This document shows, in pieces, positions 16,271-26,739 of a stretch of 64,000 nucleotides of DNA. This stretch comes from Pedobacter hiemivivus. GTDB lineage: Bacteria > Bacteroidota > Bacteroidia > Sphingobacteriales > Sphingobacteriaceae. Location: NCBI RefSeq assembly GCF_004331685.1, contig NZ_SJSM01000020.1, positions 24,231 to 88,230 of the forward strand, written 5' to 3'. The position numbers and the translations under genes were made by a program. The notes under the pieces are model-generated. The model saw only the letters and a list, made by a program, of their open reading frames with translations. It ran no database searches and was not told where the DNA came from. Numbering within the stretch: the first letter of the stretch is position 1; each line of letters starts with the position of its first letter.

Positions 16271-18514
16271 ATGAACAAACGAATCGTAATCTTATTCTTG
16301 CTAGCGGGGATTTTTCAGCAGACTTTTGCGCAAATCCGGAATAAAATAAACTGGGATACTTTCATGTCCCGCAATGACATGGTGTTTGATTCCTTATCCA
16401 CCAAATGGGAGGAGGGTGCTTTTTTAGGTAACGGTTTACTGGGGGTGATGGTGTACCGTGAGGATGCAAATACCTTAAGATTTGATTTGGGTAGAACGGA
16501 TGTGGTTGCGCATGAGGAAGGTATTAACGCCTCTATTGGAAGGTGCAGGTTACCTATTGGGAGATTTGTGATGGGAGTGAGGGGGTCGATTAAAAGTATA
16601 AAGTTACGTTTGGATTTGCTTAAGGCAGAATTGTCGGGGACAATCGCTACTGATAAGGGGCTGGTTCATTTCAGTGGACTTGTAGCAGCAACTAAAGATG
16701 TCATTATTTTAAATACGCGCACAGAAAAAGATGAAAAGTTAAGCTGGACCTGGAAGCCGGAACAGGCTTTAAGTCCATTTTTGGCTTTAGGAAAAGATAC
16801 GGCTTCAAAATACACAGCTAATCCGCCTTATCATATTTCTAAGGAAAACGAGGTAAATTACAATTATCAGGTTTTGGCGAGTGGAGGCAGCTATACAACT
16901 GCATGGAAAAGTATTGGAAGTGGGAACACCAATTCCTTGTTGATCACTATCGCAAGCACTTATCCTAAAGATGGTTCGAAGGAAATTGCAAAGCAAGTTT
17001 TAAGTTCGATAAGCCCTACAAATGTGCCTCAAATTATTGCGGCACACCGTACGCATTGGCGTAATTTTTATCAGAAGAGTTTTATTTCTGTTCCGGATAG
17101 CCGTTTGGAAAGTTTCTGGTGGATTCAGCAATATAAAATGGCTTCGGCAACCAGGGTGGGTGCCTATCCAATCGATTTAATGGGACCATGGTACAAGATG
17201 ACGCCATGGCCTAAGTACTGGTGGAATTTAAATATTCAGTTGACTTATTATCCATTTTTCAGCTCTAATCATGTGGAATTAGTTGCACCATTAATGAAGA
17301 TGATCAATGATAATATTGACAATTTATCTAAAAATGCACCTGAGCCTTACCAGCATAATTCTGCGGCCTTGGGAAGGTCTGGGCCATATACTATGACTTC
17401 GGGTATTAAAGTTTTAAAGGGTAATAATGGTACTGAAAGCAGTGATGCATCCAAGGAGTTGGGTAATCTTACCTGGCTTTTACACGTCTATTACCAGGCT
17501 TACGAGCATACCATGGATAAAAAGATCATTAAAAACCTTTATCCGGTATTAACCAGATCTGTTAATTATTATTTGAATATTATGGATAAGGAAAGCGATG
17601 GTAAATACCATCTTCCTTATACTTATTCTCCGGAGTATCCTAAAGGAGTTACCAGAGATGCAAATTACGATTTGTCTGTGTTTCATTGGGGCTTAAAAAC
17701 CTTGTTATACATCAATAAAGAACTTGGATTAAATGATCCCCTTGCTGTTAAGTGGCAGGAGGTACTGAATAATTTAACCCCATATCCGCAGGATAAATTG
17801 GGCTACCGTATAGGTCGTGATGCTGATTTTTCTATTTCTCATCGTCATTATTCGCACTTGTTGCAGGTTTACCCCATCTATGATGCCAACTGGGATCAGC
17901 TGGAAAACCGCGACCTGATTAAAAGATCATTAAGCCAGTGGGAAAATAATTCAGCTTCCTGGAGAGGGTATTCTTATACAGGTTCGGGCTCTATTTATGC
18001 GATGATGGGCAATGGAAATAAAACCCATCAGCTATTGAATGAAATGATGAAGGGAAAATATAGTATTAAGCCAAATACGATGTACCTGGAGGCTGGGCCG
18101 GTGATAGAAACACCGCTTTCGGCAGTAACAACCATGAATGAGATACTTTTACAAAGCTGGAATGGGATAATAAGGCCATTTCCTGCTGTTCCGGATAGTT
18201 GGAAGGATGCTACATTTAATGACTTGAGTGCAAAAGGAGCTTTTTTAGTAAGTGGAAGCCGTAGAGATGGAACAACTGAATTTATAAAAGTTAAAAGTCT
18301 AGCAGGTTCCCCTTGTTTAGTTAAAACAGATTTTAAGGGTGTTGTTAAAGCCATAGGGAAGCGTCAGTTCAAGATTACACCACAGGGTAATCGAGTAGTT
18401 AAAATTGATTTAAAAGGCGGTGAAGAGGTGGTTTTGTATACAGGAGAGAAGCCGCTTAGTTTTACGCTTGATGCTGTGAAACCGGATGGTAAAAATTACT
18501 GGGGATTGAAATGA
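16271..18514 (+). CDS. GH95-like secreted glycosidase
   Basis: A 747-residue protein with a signal peptide (cleavage near residue 20, TFAQ). The N-terminal WEEGAFLGNGLLGVMVY is the hallmark of the GH95 N-terminal domain. The (alpha/alpha)6 core shows WWNLNIQLTYYPFF, RHYSHLLQVYPIY and WRGYSYTGSGSIYAMMG. GH95 enzymes are alpha-L-fucosidases or alpha-L-galactosidases. This one is divergent, so the sugar is uncertain. It starts 2 nt after GH36 and precedes the SusC gene by about 100 nt, which fits co-transcription in PUL 1. Confidence 0.82.
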   Translation: MNKRIVILFLLAGIFQQTFAQIRNKINWDTFMSRNDMVFDSLSTKWEEGAFLGNGLLGVMVYREDANTLRFDLGRTDVVAHEEGINASIGRCRLPIGRFVMGVRGSIKSIKLRLDLLKAELSGTIATDKGLVHFSGLVAATKDVIILNTRTEKDEKLSWTWKPEQALSPFLALGKDTASKYTANPPYHISKENEVNYNYQVLASGGSYTTAWKSIGSGNTNSLLITIASTYPKDGSKEIAKQVLSSISPTNVPQIIAAHRTHWRNFYQKSFISVPDSRLESFWWIQQYKMASATRVGAYPIDLMGPWYKMTPWPKYWWNLNIQLTYYPFFSSNHVELVAPLMKMINDNIDNLSKNAPEPYQHNSAALGRSGPYTMTSGIKVLKGNNGTESSDASKELGNLTWLLHVYYQAYEHTMDKKIIKNLYPVLTRSVNYYLNIMDKESDGKYHLPYTYSPEYPKGVTRDANYDLSVFHWGLKTLLYINKELGLNDPLAVKWQEVLNNLTPYPQDKLGYRIGRDADFSISHRHYSHLLQVYPIYDANWDQLENRDLIKRSLSQWENNSASWRGYSYTGSGSIYAMMGNGNKTHQLLNEMMKGKYSIKPNTMYLEAGPVIETPLSAVTTMNEILLQSWNGIIRPFPAVPDSWKDATFNDLSAKGAFLVSGSRRDGTTEFIKVKSLAGSPCLVKTDFKGVVKAIGKRQFKITPQGNRVVKIDLKGGEEVVLYTGEKPLSFTLDAVKPDGKNYWGLK

Positions 18515-18611
18515 CAATTCCGGTGATTACAATGCTAATGTAAGAGATAAATACAACTGGAGGTGTTGGTAATTTAGGTTAATCAATTTTTAACCAAATA
18601 ACCAATTAATT

Positions 18612-21600
18612 ATGATTAATCGAACAACATCATCCTATTGGTGTATCATGATTTTTTTATTGTGTTGTAGTGTGGTAGATGCTTTAGGTAAAGGTAATTC
18701 AATCAATAAGGTAAATCATTTTAAAAACCAGCTAACCGTAAAAGGTAAAGTTTCTGACGCAAATGGTGCTTTGCCTGGCGTCATTGTAAAGTTGAAAGGA
18801 AGTACTAATTCTACTTCAACTGAAGGGAACGGTAATTACAGTTTAACAATCCCCGATGGTACTGGAACATTGGTATTTTCTTCTATTGGGTATATTTCTC
18901 AGGAAATTGCTGTTGAAAATAGATCTGTTATAAATGTAACGCTTGTTGCTGAAAACAAAACATTATCAGAGATCATCGTAGTGGGTTATGGTACGCAAAG
19001 GAAATCTGACATTACTGGTTCTATTGTTTCTATCAATGAGAAATCACTTAAAGAAGTTCCCGTTGCGAATTTATCTCAGGCATTGCAAGGTAAAGCTGCC
19101 GGTATTGACGTACAAAAAGGGGGCGGTAACAGTAAACCGGGTTCGGCCCCTGTAATTCGTATCAGAGGAGTAAGGTCTATTAGTGCAGAGAATGGACCTT
19201 TGTTTGTGGTGGATGGAATTCCTTATAATGGAAATATAAACGATTTCAATCCAGATGATGTGGCTTCTATTGAGGTACTTAAAGATGCATCAGCGACGGC
19301 TATTTATGGAGCAAGAGGGGCAAATGGCGTAATCCTGGTCACTTCAAAACGTGGAAAAGTGGGTGAACCAGTTGTTTCCTATAGTGGCTATGCTGGGGTG
19401 ACAAAGAACCTGGGCAAAATCAATGTGATGAATGGTGAAGAGTATATGAACCTTAAAAAGTGGGCTGTAGTAAACGGAAACTTTGTTGGAACTACACCCA
19501 AATATACAGGAATTGATGACCCAAGAATTTTAACTGATGGGATTTTTGCTGCCGAAGAGATAGAAGGTATTAACACAGGGCGAAGTACCGATTGGCAAGA
19601 CTTAATTTATAAATCAGGACTAAATACCAATCATCAGGTTAGTGTTTCTGGTGGATCAGAAAAAACCCAATATGCTGTGTCTGCTGGTTACCATAATGAA
19701 ACCGGGATTTACCCTGGACAGGCATTTGCGCGCTATACTGTTAAAGCTGGTTTCGATCAACAATTGGGGAAACGTGTGAAAATAGGCTTAAGCTCGTTGA
19801 ATACATATAATGATACAGAGGGAGAAAATGCCAATCCTATGGGACAGGTGTTAAGAGCGAGTCCATTGGCTAGTCCTTATGATAAAGATGGTAAATTACT
19901 AGGTTTTGTTCCGGGTAGTGCTAATCAGGTTTGGAATCCTTTAGCCGATTTTGTAGATGGCGCAAAGGTGGAGAACAGAAAAAGGTTTGGAACTTTTACA
20001 ACACTATATGGAGAGCTGAGTATAGCTGATGGTTTAAAGTATAAATTTAATGGTGGGGTAGAACTGAAATCTGATAACTATGGTAACTTTTATGGTAGCG
20101 CTACTTCTAATAATTTAGGTGGTTTATCTACTTCTAACAATAGAAGTGCTTTTAGAAGCAATTTTACTTTGGAGAATATTTTGACCTATGACAAAGTTAT
20201 TGCCCAGAACCATAAGATCAATTTTACTGGATTGTTCAGTTATCAGGAGGCTTATGGACAGTCAAATTCGTTTAGTAATAATGATACTCCAGCGGAGCTC
20301 GTATATTACAACCCAGCTTTTGGCTCCAACTTAGTAGGGACTGGGGACTATGAAAAATGGGGTATTGTATCTTATATGGGCAGGTTAAATTATGGCTTTA
20401 AGGATAAATACTTATTGACATTGACCATGCGATCGGATGGGTCTTCACGTTTGAGTCCGGGTAAAAAATATCAGAGTTTCCCTTCTGTAGCAGTGGCTTG
20501 GAATATGCAAAATGAAAGTTTCCTGCGTGATGTTAAAGCGGTATCAAGTTTAAAAATTAGAGCTAGTTATGGTAGAACAGGGAACACAGCAATAGATCCT
20601 TATCAAACGTTGGGTGCTTTGGGAGCCGTTCCTTATAATTTTGGTGATCAAACGACTACAGGAGCTTATCTGGTTAGTGTGGTTAATAAAGATCTTCGCT
20701 GGGAGCATACCACTACTACCGACATAGGAGTAGATTTTGGATTTTTTAATAATAGGTTAGTAGGTACAGTTGAGGTTTATAGGCAGTTAACGGATAAGTT
20801 GTTGCTTACTAAAGCATTACCGCTTACACAAGGGATTCCAAACTCTCCTGTATCCAATGTAGGTAAAACGGAAAATAATGGCCTTGAATTTCAGTTGAGT
20901 ACAGTTAACTTTAAAGGAGATGGCAAAAAGGAATTTTCGTGGACCACAGATGCCAATGTTTTTCTGAATCGCGGAAAAATAACCGCATTAGATCAGGGAG
21001 CTATTAATGATATTACCAATAGCCGGTTTGTAGGGGAGCCCATAGGTACAATTTTCGATTATAGGAAAATAGGTATTTGGCAAAACACTCCGGAAGATAT
21101 TGCATTGGCAAAAAGTTTGGGGCTCACTGTAACTGGTTCTGGATCGGTAATAGGAAATATTAAAGTAGAAAATGCAAATACTACACCAAATGCCAACGGC
21201 GATCAAAGGATCACTGCTGATGATAGGGTGATATTGGGTTCAAGTCAACCTGATTGGTCTGGTGGTTTAACCAATCGCTTTGGCTATAAAAACTTTGATT
21301 TTACGGTAGTCGCATTTGGAAGATTTGGAAGTACAATTATCAGTAGGGTACATAATAGCGGATTTGCCAATACTTTTCAGGGAAATTATAACAATCTGAA
21401 TGTGCATTACTGGACGCCAACCAATGGTGAGAATTTCTGGCCTAAGCCGAATGCTGCATCAACCAATACTCCAAACAACTCAACATTGGGTTATTTTGAT
21501 GGAACTTTCGTGAAAATAAGGAGTTTAACTTTGGGGTATAACCTACCTTCATCAGTGGTGGGTAAAATAGGTGGTAAATCATTAAGAGTTTATGCAACTG

Positions 21601-21752
21601 CAAATGATGCTTTTATTCTTTTTTCAAAATATCGTAATAAGTATAGTGGTATAGATCCTGAAGCTATAAATGCAGGCAATAACCGTGGAGAAGTGAATGT
21701 AGATACTCCTGCTACCTATTCGTTGATATTTGGGGTTAGTCTGACTTTGTAA
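18612..21752 (+). CDS. SusC-like TonB-dependent outer-membrane transporter (PUL 1)
   Basis: The barrel of an oligosaccharide importer in the outer membrane, powered by TonB. In order: signal peptide, carboxypeptidase-regulatory-like domain (about residues 40-112, KGKVSDANGALPGVIVKLKG), the SusC-type plug entry IIVVGYGTQRKSDITGSI, the plug with FVVDGIPYNGNINDFNPDDV and GARGANGVILVTSK, and a 22-strand barrel ending in the typical aromatic/Leu C-terminus (IFGVSLTL). Length 1046 residues is normal. Its SusD partner follows after 26 nt. Neighbouring glycosidases suggest a galactose- and galacturonate-containing ligand. Confidence 0.96.
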   Translation: MINRTTSSYWCIMIFLLCCSVVDALGKGNSINKVNHFKNQLTVKGKVSDANGALPGVIVKLKGSTNSTSTEGNGNYSLTIPDGTGTLVFSSIGYISQEIAVENRSVINVTLVAENKTLSEIIVVGYGTQRKSDITGSIVSINEKSLKEVPVANLSQALQGKAAGIDVQKGGGNSKPGSAPVIRIRGVRSISAENGPLFVVDGIPYNGNINDFNPDDVASIEVLKDASATAIYGARGANGVILVTSKRGKVGEPVVSYSGYAGVTKNLGKINVMNGEEYMNLKKWAVVNGNFVGTTPKYTGIDDPRILTDGIFAAEEIEGINTGRSTDWQDLIYKSGLNTNHQVSVSGGSEKTQYAVSAGYHNETGIYPGQAFARYTVKAGFDQQLGKRVKIGLSSLNTYNDTEGENANPMGQVLRASPLASPYDKDGKLLGFVPGSANQVWNPLADFVDGAKVENRKRFGTFTTLYGELSIADGLKYKFNGGVELKSDNYGNFYGSATSNNLGGLSTSNNRSAFRSNFTLENILTYDKVIAQNHKINFTGLFSYQEAYGQSNSFSNNDTPAELVYYNPAFGSNLVGTGDYEKWGIVSYMGRLNYGFKDKYLLTLTMRSDGSSRLSPGKKYQSFPSVAVAWNMQNESFLRDVKAVSSLKIRASYGRTGNTAIDPYQTLGALGAVPYNFGDQTTTGAYLVSVVNKDLRWEHTTTTDIGVDFGFFNNRLVGTVEVYRQLTDKLLLTKALPLTQGIPNSPVSNVGKTENNGLEFQLSTVNFKGDGKKEFSWTTDANVFLNRGKITALDQGAINDITNSRFVGEPIGTIFDYRKIGIWQNTPEDIALAKSLGLTVTGSGSVIGNIKVENANTTPNANGDQRITADDRVILGSSQPDWSGGLTNRFGYKNFDFTVVAFGRFGSTIISRVHNSGFANTFQGNYNNLNVHYWTPTNGENFWPKPNAASTNTPNNSTLGYFDGTFVKIRSLTLGYNLPSSVVGKIGGKSLRVYATANDAFILFSKYRNKYSGIDPEAINAGNNRGEVNVDTPATYSLIFGVSLTL

Positions 21753-21778
21753 TTTTATAAAATCAATCAAAAGGAATC

Positions 21779-23485
21779 ATGAAAAAGATATATACATGCC
21801 TACTAGCCTTCATATCGATTGTAACGATATCGGCTTGTAATAAAGCACTAAATGAAGAGCCACATTCTATACTGACACCTGATTTTTTTAAGACTACGCA
21901 GGGTTTTAAGAAAGGACTTGATGCTGCTTATGCAGGTACAAGAATGTTATGGGGTACTCAGAATTTATTTACCATGACGGTAATAGGCACAGATGAATTT
22001 TACACGGGTAAAGATGGAAATAATGACATCAATAAATACAATAGCAATTACAATACTTCCAATGGCACTGTAACGTCTATTTGGAGAGAGTGCTACATTC
22101 ATATCAATACTTGTAATGGTCTGCTAGAAAATGCAGCAACCGTACCTGATATTGATGAGGTTACTAAAAGTAGAATGGTTGCAGAAGCAAAATTCCTGAG
22201 AGCCAATTTCTATTTTATACTGGTTCAGTTTTGGGGCGATGTAACTTTAAGCAAAACGTTTCAGACCTCAGCAAACAATACTGCTGATCGCGCCCCAATG
22301 GCTAGTGTTTACGATTTAATTGTTCAAGATCTTAAAGATGCAATCGCCACACCAAGTCTTTTTGCTAGTCCTAAAACTGCTGGTGTTCGTCCAGGGCAGA
22401 TTACTAAAGCAGCAGCACAACATGTACTGGCAAAAGTATACTTAACAAGGGCAGGTTCATCTGCTAAAAAAGCAACAGACTATACCGATGCCTATAATAC
22501 AGCTATGGCGGTCATCAATACGAGTGGATTATCACTATTGCCTGATTTTGGAGATGTATATGCAGAGGGTAATGAAAATAGTCAAGAGGTGATATGGAAC
22601 GTGCAGCATACGCCAAATTTAGCTTATAACGGCCCCAACAATAGTGGAGGAGCTGATAATGTGCTAAATCATATGTGGGTGCCGCAATATGAGTTGCAAC
22701 CTGGTATGAAGCGCGACGTATTTTACGGTAGACCTTATATCCGTTGTGTACCAACCCCATGGTTAACAAATACGGCCTTTCAGGAACGTGTAAACGATAC
22801 CAGGTATAACAAAACATTTCAAACAGTATGGAATTGTAATAATGCGGCTTCCATACCAGTGTGGCCAAATCCACTTCCTGCTGGGGCACCCGCTGGTGCA
22901 GCTCCGGGAAAACCTAAGTTTGCTTTAGGTGACATCGCAATTCTGATGCCCGGCACTAATGACGCTACCGATGCACAGATTGCAGCGGCACCTTATCTAC
23001 TGATCCCTACACGTAAGTATACCACCAGTTTATCACCTTACATGAAGAAGTATAATGATACAAAGCGTGCGGATTTAAATTACCCTTCAATAAGACCAGT
23101 AATTGTATATCGTCTCGCTGAAACTTATCTAATTGCTTCTGAAGCTGCTTATATGGGTGGTGGACCTGCTGGAGATGCGCTGACATTAATTAATACGGTA
23201 CGTAGAAGAGCGGCCTTCCCAAGTGCTAACCCTGCTGTAATGAACGTAGGCAGTATCCCGTCTATAGATTTTATTTTAGATGAACGATCCAGAGAGCTAT
23301 GCGGAGAACAGGTAAGGTGGTTAGATTTGGTAAGAACAGGGAAGCTTGAAGAAAGGGTGAAATTGTATAACACTGAAGCAGGAGCAAATATTAAACCTTT
23401 TCACGTGCTAAGACCTATTCCTCAAAACCAGATAGATGCGGTTAATGTAGGCCCTAAGTACCCGCAAAACCCGGGTTGGTTTTAA
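21779..23485 (+). CDS. SusD/RagB-like surface glycan-binding lipoprotein (PUL 1)
   Basis: The lid lipoprotein that captures oligosaccharides for the SusC barrel. It has a lipobox ISAC at about residue 20, the N-terminal NKALNEEPHS that follows the lipid anchor in this family, TPR-like helices (AEAKFLRANFYFILVQFWGDV), and the C-terminal signature LDERSRELCGEQVRWLDLVRTG. Length 568 residues is normal. It lies 26 nt after susC and 60 nt before the GH28 gene. Confidence 0.96.
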   Translation: MKKIYTCLLAFISIVTISACNKALNEEPHSILTPDFFKTTQGFKKGLDAAYAGTRMLWGTQNLFTMTVIGTDEFYTGKDGNNDINKYNSNYNTSNGTVTSIWRECYIHINTCNGLLENAATVPDIDEVTKSRMVAEAKFLRANFYFILVQFWGDVTLSKTFQTSANNTADRAPMASVYDLIVQDLKDAIATPSLFASPKTAGVRPGQITKAAAQHVLAKVYLTRAGSSAKKATDYTDAYNTAMAVINTSGLSLLPDFGDVYAEGNENSQEVIWNVQHTPNLAYNGPNNSGGADNVLNHMWVPQYELQPGMKRDVFYGRPYIRCVPTPWLTNTAFQERVNDTRYNKTFQTVWNCNNAASIPVWPNPLPAGAPAGAAPGKPKFALGDIAILMPGTNDATDAQIAAAPYLLIPTRKYTTSLSPYMKKYNDTKRADLNYPSIRPVIVYRLAETYLIASEAAYMGGGPAGDALTLINTVRRRAAFPSANPAVMNVGSIPSIDFILDERSRELCGEQVRWLDLVRTGKLEERVKLYNTEAGANIKPFHVLRPIPQNQIDAVNVGPKYPQNPGWF

Positions 23486-23544
23486 GGTTTTAAATAAAAA
23501 CGTAATTTAAATACTTTAAATAGATAATGATCCGAACAATTAAA

Positions 23545-25083
23545 ATGAAATTACTGGTTAGTTTATTCATGCTTGCAGCTTTTACCACTTGTGTAAAAGC
23601 TGCTGATTTCAACATTCTTAAATATGGAGCAGTTGGAGATGGTGTTACCTTAAACACTGCAGCCATACAAAAAGCAATTGATGAATGTCATCAATCAGGT
23701 GGGGGGAAGGTGATCTTCCCTGAAGGGAAATTTCTTTCTGGCACAATTGTATTGAAAGACAATTGTACCATCCATTTTGAGAAAAATGCGGTCCTATTGG
23801 GTAGCGTGGATCTGAAAGACTACAAAAACTTAGACCCTTTTACAGAAGGCTTAGGTATTGATGTAGGATGGGCGCTTTTAGTGGCTGTCGATGCAAAAAA
23901 TATTGGACTGGAAGGTGCTGGGACTATTGACGGTCAAGGTTCGGCTATAAAAGCCAAACACATCTTAACAGATACGCGTCCTGAAGGGCAGCGTTGGGGC
24001 ATGAGACCATTTTTGGTGCGTATTGTTCGTTGTGATGGGGTAACGGTAAAGGATGTGACCTTAAAGTACGCTGGAGCATGGACCTCACATTACTTTCAAA
24101 GTAAAAATCTTCGCATAGAGGATGTGAAGATCCAGAGTGTTGGTGTAGCACATAATGATGGAATAGGTATTGATGGCTGCCAGGATGTAATCATTAAAAA
24201 TTGTGATGTAGTGAGTGGGGATGACGCTTTGGTGTTTAAAACTACATCTAGTAAGATGGCTTGCCGAAACATAGTTGTGAGCGGATTGCGCCTTAAAAGC
24301 AGTCAGGCTGGAATTAAAATGGGTACCGAATCTATGGCAGCTTTCGAAAACATCAAAATTTCAAATTGCCATATTTATGAAACCAGAAATGGTGGGATAA
24401 AATTGCTTACAGTTGATGGGGCAAATTTACGGAATGTAGAGATTTCAGACATCACTATGGAGGATGTAAGAACGCCCATGCTTTTCCGCCTAGGCTCGAG
24501 GTTGAGCGTATTTCGTAAAAACAGTGAGACTCAGCAACCGACAGGTACATTTGAAAACGTAGTGATTAGAAATGTTAAAGCAAACGCTTCAGCAAATTCA
24601 CAGCTGATGCCACCAACAGGGATATTAATAACAGGAGTGCCGGGCCATTATATTACTGGTTTAACCCTGGAGAATATTGAGATTAGTTTGGCAGGTGGTG
24701 GATTGGCAGAACATGCTCGTCAGGCTGTACCAGAGGCTATAGATCAATATCCAGAGGTAAAAACTTTTGGTCCTCGTGTACCGGCTTACGGGATTTGGGC
24801 AAGGCATGTAAAAGGATTGAAGCTTAAAAACGTAAAATTCAATTTAGCCAGTAATGATTTAAGACCAGCATTGGTATGTGAAGATGGTATAGGTGTTGAA
24901 GTATCTAATTGGAAGTTACCAGAGACCACAGGTGCAGAGTCGATCATCAGATTCGAAAATGTACAAAATGCCCAGGTTAAAGATGTGACAGGCAAAGTTA
25001 CCGCAAAGAAATTTGTACTTGTTGAAGGAAACAGCAAGGCAATTAGTATAAAAGATAATAAAATCTCTGGTACAACTAATTAA
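23545..25083 (+). CDS. GH28 family glycosidase (polygalacturonase type), PUL 1
   Basis: A secreted right-handed beta-helix enzyme. The signal peptide runs from the ATG at 23545 (MKLLVSLFMLAAFTTCVKA); a start at 23527 would add six residues. FNILKYGAVGDGVTLNTAAI is the typical helix entry. The catalytic aspartates are kept with correct spacing: D205 in HNDG and D226/D227 in SGDDALVF. The usual RIK motif is replaced by GGIKLL, so the substrate may be a modified or terminal galacturonide instead of plain polygalacturonan. It is the last gene of PUL 1. Confidence 0.88.
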   Translation: MKLLVSLFMLAAFTTCVKAADFNILKYGAVGDGVTLNTAAIQKAIDECHQSGGGKVIFPEGKFLSGTIVLKDNCTIHFEKNAVLLGSVDLKDYKNLDPFTEGLGIDVGWALLVAVDAKNIGLEGAGTIDGQGSAIKAKHILTDTRPEGQRWGMRPFLVRIVRCDGVTVKDVTLKYAGAWTSHYFQSKNLRIEDVKIQSVGVAHNDGIGIDGCQDVIIKNCDVVSGDDALVFKTTSSKMACRNIVVSGLRLKSSQAGIKMGTESMAAFENIKISNCHIYETRNGGIKLLTVDGANLRNVEISDITMEDVRTPMLFRLGSRLSVFRKNSETQQPTGTFENVVIRNVKANASANSQLMPPTGILITGVPGHYITGLTLENIEISLAGGGLAEHARQAVPEAIDQYPEVKTFGPRVPAYGIWARHVKGLKLKNVKFNLASNDLRPALVCEDGIGVEVSNWKLPETTGAESIIRFENVQNAQVKDVTGKVTAKKFVLVEGNSKAISIKDNKISGTTN

Positions 25084-25091
25084 TCTATTGT

Positions 25092-25127
25092 CAGTAGCCT
25101 AACAGCTCAAAAATGGTTAGGCTACTG
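25092..25127. terminator. Terminator hairpin between convergent GH28 and YdcF-like genes
   Basis: A perfect 12-bp stem (25092-25103 / 25116-25127). The right arm lies inside the last codons of the minus-strand gene. On the plus strand a T-run follows about 7 nt after the stem. Confidence 0.65.
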
Positions 25128-25833
25128 ATAATGATTTTTTCTCAGACAGTTGTTTAACATGATCCAACTCATTGCGGATTCCATCAATAGGGAAGTCACC
25201 TCTTTCGCCATAAGTTAGCAACCTTAAATATTCTCCCCAAACCAAATCTCGTCCATATACTGTTTTAGACCACATCTGTCTGCTGATTGGATATTTTGCG
25301 ATATCAGTAGTTAAAGGCAAAGGAATACAATGCAGTTCTACGGTAGGAAAAAATCTTTTTAAAGATAAAGCGGCCCTTGTAGAGGCGTAGGAATGCGACA
25401 AAAAGGTAATGCTTCTAATGTTTGCAAAAGAAACTATTTTCTGCGCTTCAACTATATTCTCAATGATATTCTTTGATTTGTTTTCTGTGTAAATCTTTTT
25501 ATCTGCATATTTTTCAACTGGAATATGCGATTTGATTTGCTCAGATTCTGCTTCTTTTTTATAAAAGGAGCCGCTGTAGTTGGCAATTCCACCTGTAATT
25601 AAGACTTGATTTACGAACCCTGCATTTAGCATGTATGTAATAATATCAGCAATTTCGCGATGCTGAACATTCGAACCGAATACAAAAAGAAGGTCAGATG
25701 CAACTAAACTTTCTTCCTGAAAACAGAGTGTTGTTAGTGCTGAAATTAACTCAGCATCCATATCTGGGCTTGCCGGAACTTTTAGAATTTCCCGCTGTAA
25801 TTCTTCTGACATATAATTGGGTAATTTATACAT
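25117..25833 (-). CDS. YdcF/SanA-type DUF218 protein
   Basis: A 238-residue protein of the DUF218 / YdcF superfamily. The Rossmann-like core shows SDLLFVFGSN, QVLITGGIANYSG, a middle NIIENIVEAQKIV and ITFLSHSYASTRAALSLKR. Family members are linked to envelope or cell-wall metabolism, or bind S-adenosylmethionine, but have no settled reaction. This copy lacks the N-terminal membrane helix of SanA, so it is probably cytoplasmic like YdcF. It faces away from the Ku gene. Confidence 0.75.
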   Translation of the reverse strand: MYKLPNYMSEELQREILKVPASPDMDAELISALTTLCFQEESLVASDLLFVFGSNVQHREIADIITYMLNAGFVNQVLITGGIANYSGSFYKKEAESEQIKSHIPVEKYADKKIYTENKSKNIIENIVEAQKIVSFANIRSITFLSHSYASTRAALSLKRFFPTVELHCIPLPLTTDIAKYPISRQMWSKTVYGRDLVWGEYLRLLTYGERGDFPIDGIRNELDHVKQLSEKKSLSVA

Positions 25834-25954
25834 AGACGTTAATCGCGGTAGATTTGCTACAACGAGAGGTAAATATTTTTTTGGAACCTTTTTACCAGCT
25901 GTTTGTTCTTAAATTAACCTTGGTTTTTTGAATGTTGTTTTTAATCCTATAAAA

Positions 25955-26719
25955 ATGAGATCAATATGGAACGGTTCGATAGGCTTTGGCCTGGTTAATA
26001 TTCCTGTTAAGCTATATTCAGGAGTACACAGTAGCAGCCTTGATTTAGATATGTTGGATGAGCGAGATCATGCCAATATAAGATTCAAGAGGGTGAACGA
26101 GAAAACCCATAAGGAGGTAGCATATGAGCATATTGTAAAAGGATATTTTTTAAAAGATCGTTACATCGTACTGGATGAGCATGATTTTGAAGAAGTAAAG
26201 CCCGAAAAGACGAAGCTCATAGAGATTGAGAATTTTGTGAATATCGCAGAAATTAGCCCTATTTATTACGAAACCTCGTATTATACACAACCGGATACTC
26301 AGGGTAAAAGAGCTTATGTTTTGTTACTTAAGGCTCTTATGAAGTCTAAAATGGCCGGAGTTGCCCGTTTTGTATTAAGAAATAGCGAAAATCTATGTGT
26401 CATACATCCCATGAATGGGATTATCGTGATTACAAAGATTCGATTTCAGGAAGAAATCCGTGATACAAAAGAAGTCGAGCTAAAAGAAGCGGTTACCATT
26501 AACCCCAAAGAGTTAGAAGTCGGTTTGGCCTTAATTAAACAATACACTTCTGCTTTTAATATTGATTCTTTTAAAAATGATTATTCAAACGAGCTGCTAA
26601 AGATCATTAATGCGAAGGCGAAAGGTAAACGGGCAACAGTTAAAAAGATTAAGCCTAAAAAGGCAGTTAGCGAAGATTTATATGATCAATTAATGGAAAG
26701 CTTAAATAAAAGAGCCTGA
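25955..26719 (+). CDS. ku: Non-homologous end-joining protein Ku
   Basis: Ku binds as a ring to double-strand break ends and recruits LigD. The start MRSIWNGSIGFGLVNIPVKL is the exact family N-terminus, which sets the ATG at 25955. A TTG at 25928 would add nine residues with no match. The Ku core continues to about residue 230, with a short Lys-rich tail (KGKRATVKKIKPKKAV) that likely helps DNA or LigD binding. The ligase gene starts 20 nt downstream, so the two form a complete two-gene repair cassette. Confidence 0.95.
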   Translation: MRSIWNGSIGFGLVNIPVKLYSGVHSSSLDLDMLDERDHANIRFKRVNEKTHKEVAYEHIVKGYFLKDRYIVLDEHDFEEVKPEKTKLIEIENFVNIAEISPIYYETSYYTQPDTQGKRAYVLLLKALMKSKMAGVARFVLRNSENLCVIHPMNGIIVITKIRFQEEIRDTKEVELKEAVTINPKELEVGLALIKQYTSAFNIDSFKNDYSNELLKIINAKAKGKRATVKKIKPKKAVSEDLYDQLMESLNKRA

Positions 26720-26739
26720 TTGGCACTTTAATATTTTTA

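Noticed and set aside
22515..22889. 124-codon frame antisense to SusD (PUL 1)
   Set aside because: Wholly inside a well-supported gene and low-complexity in composition, so a shadow frame.
25928..25954. TTG start for Ku nine codons upstream
   Set aside because: The family N-terminus begins at the ATG at 25955.
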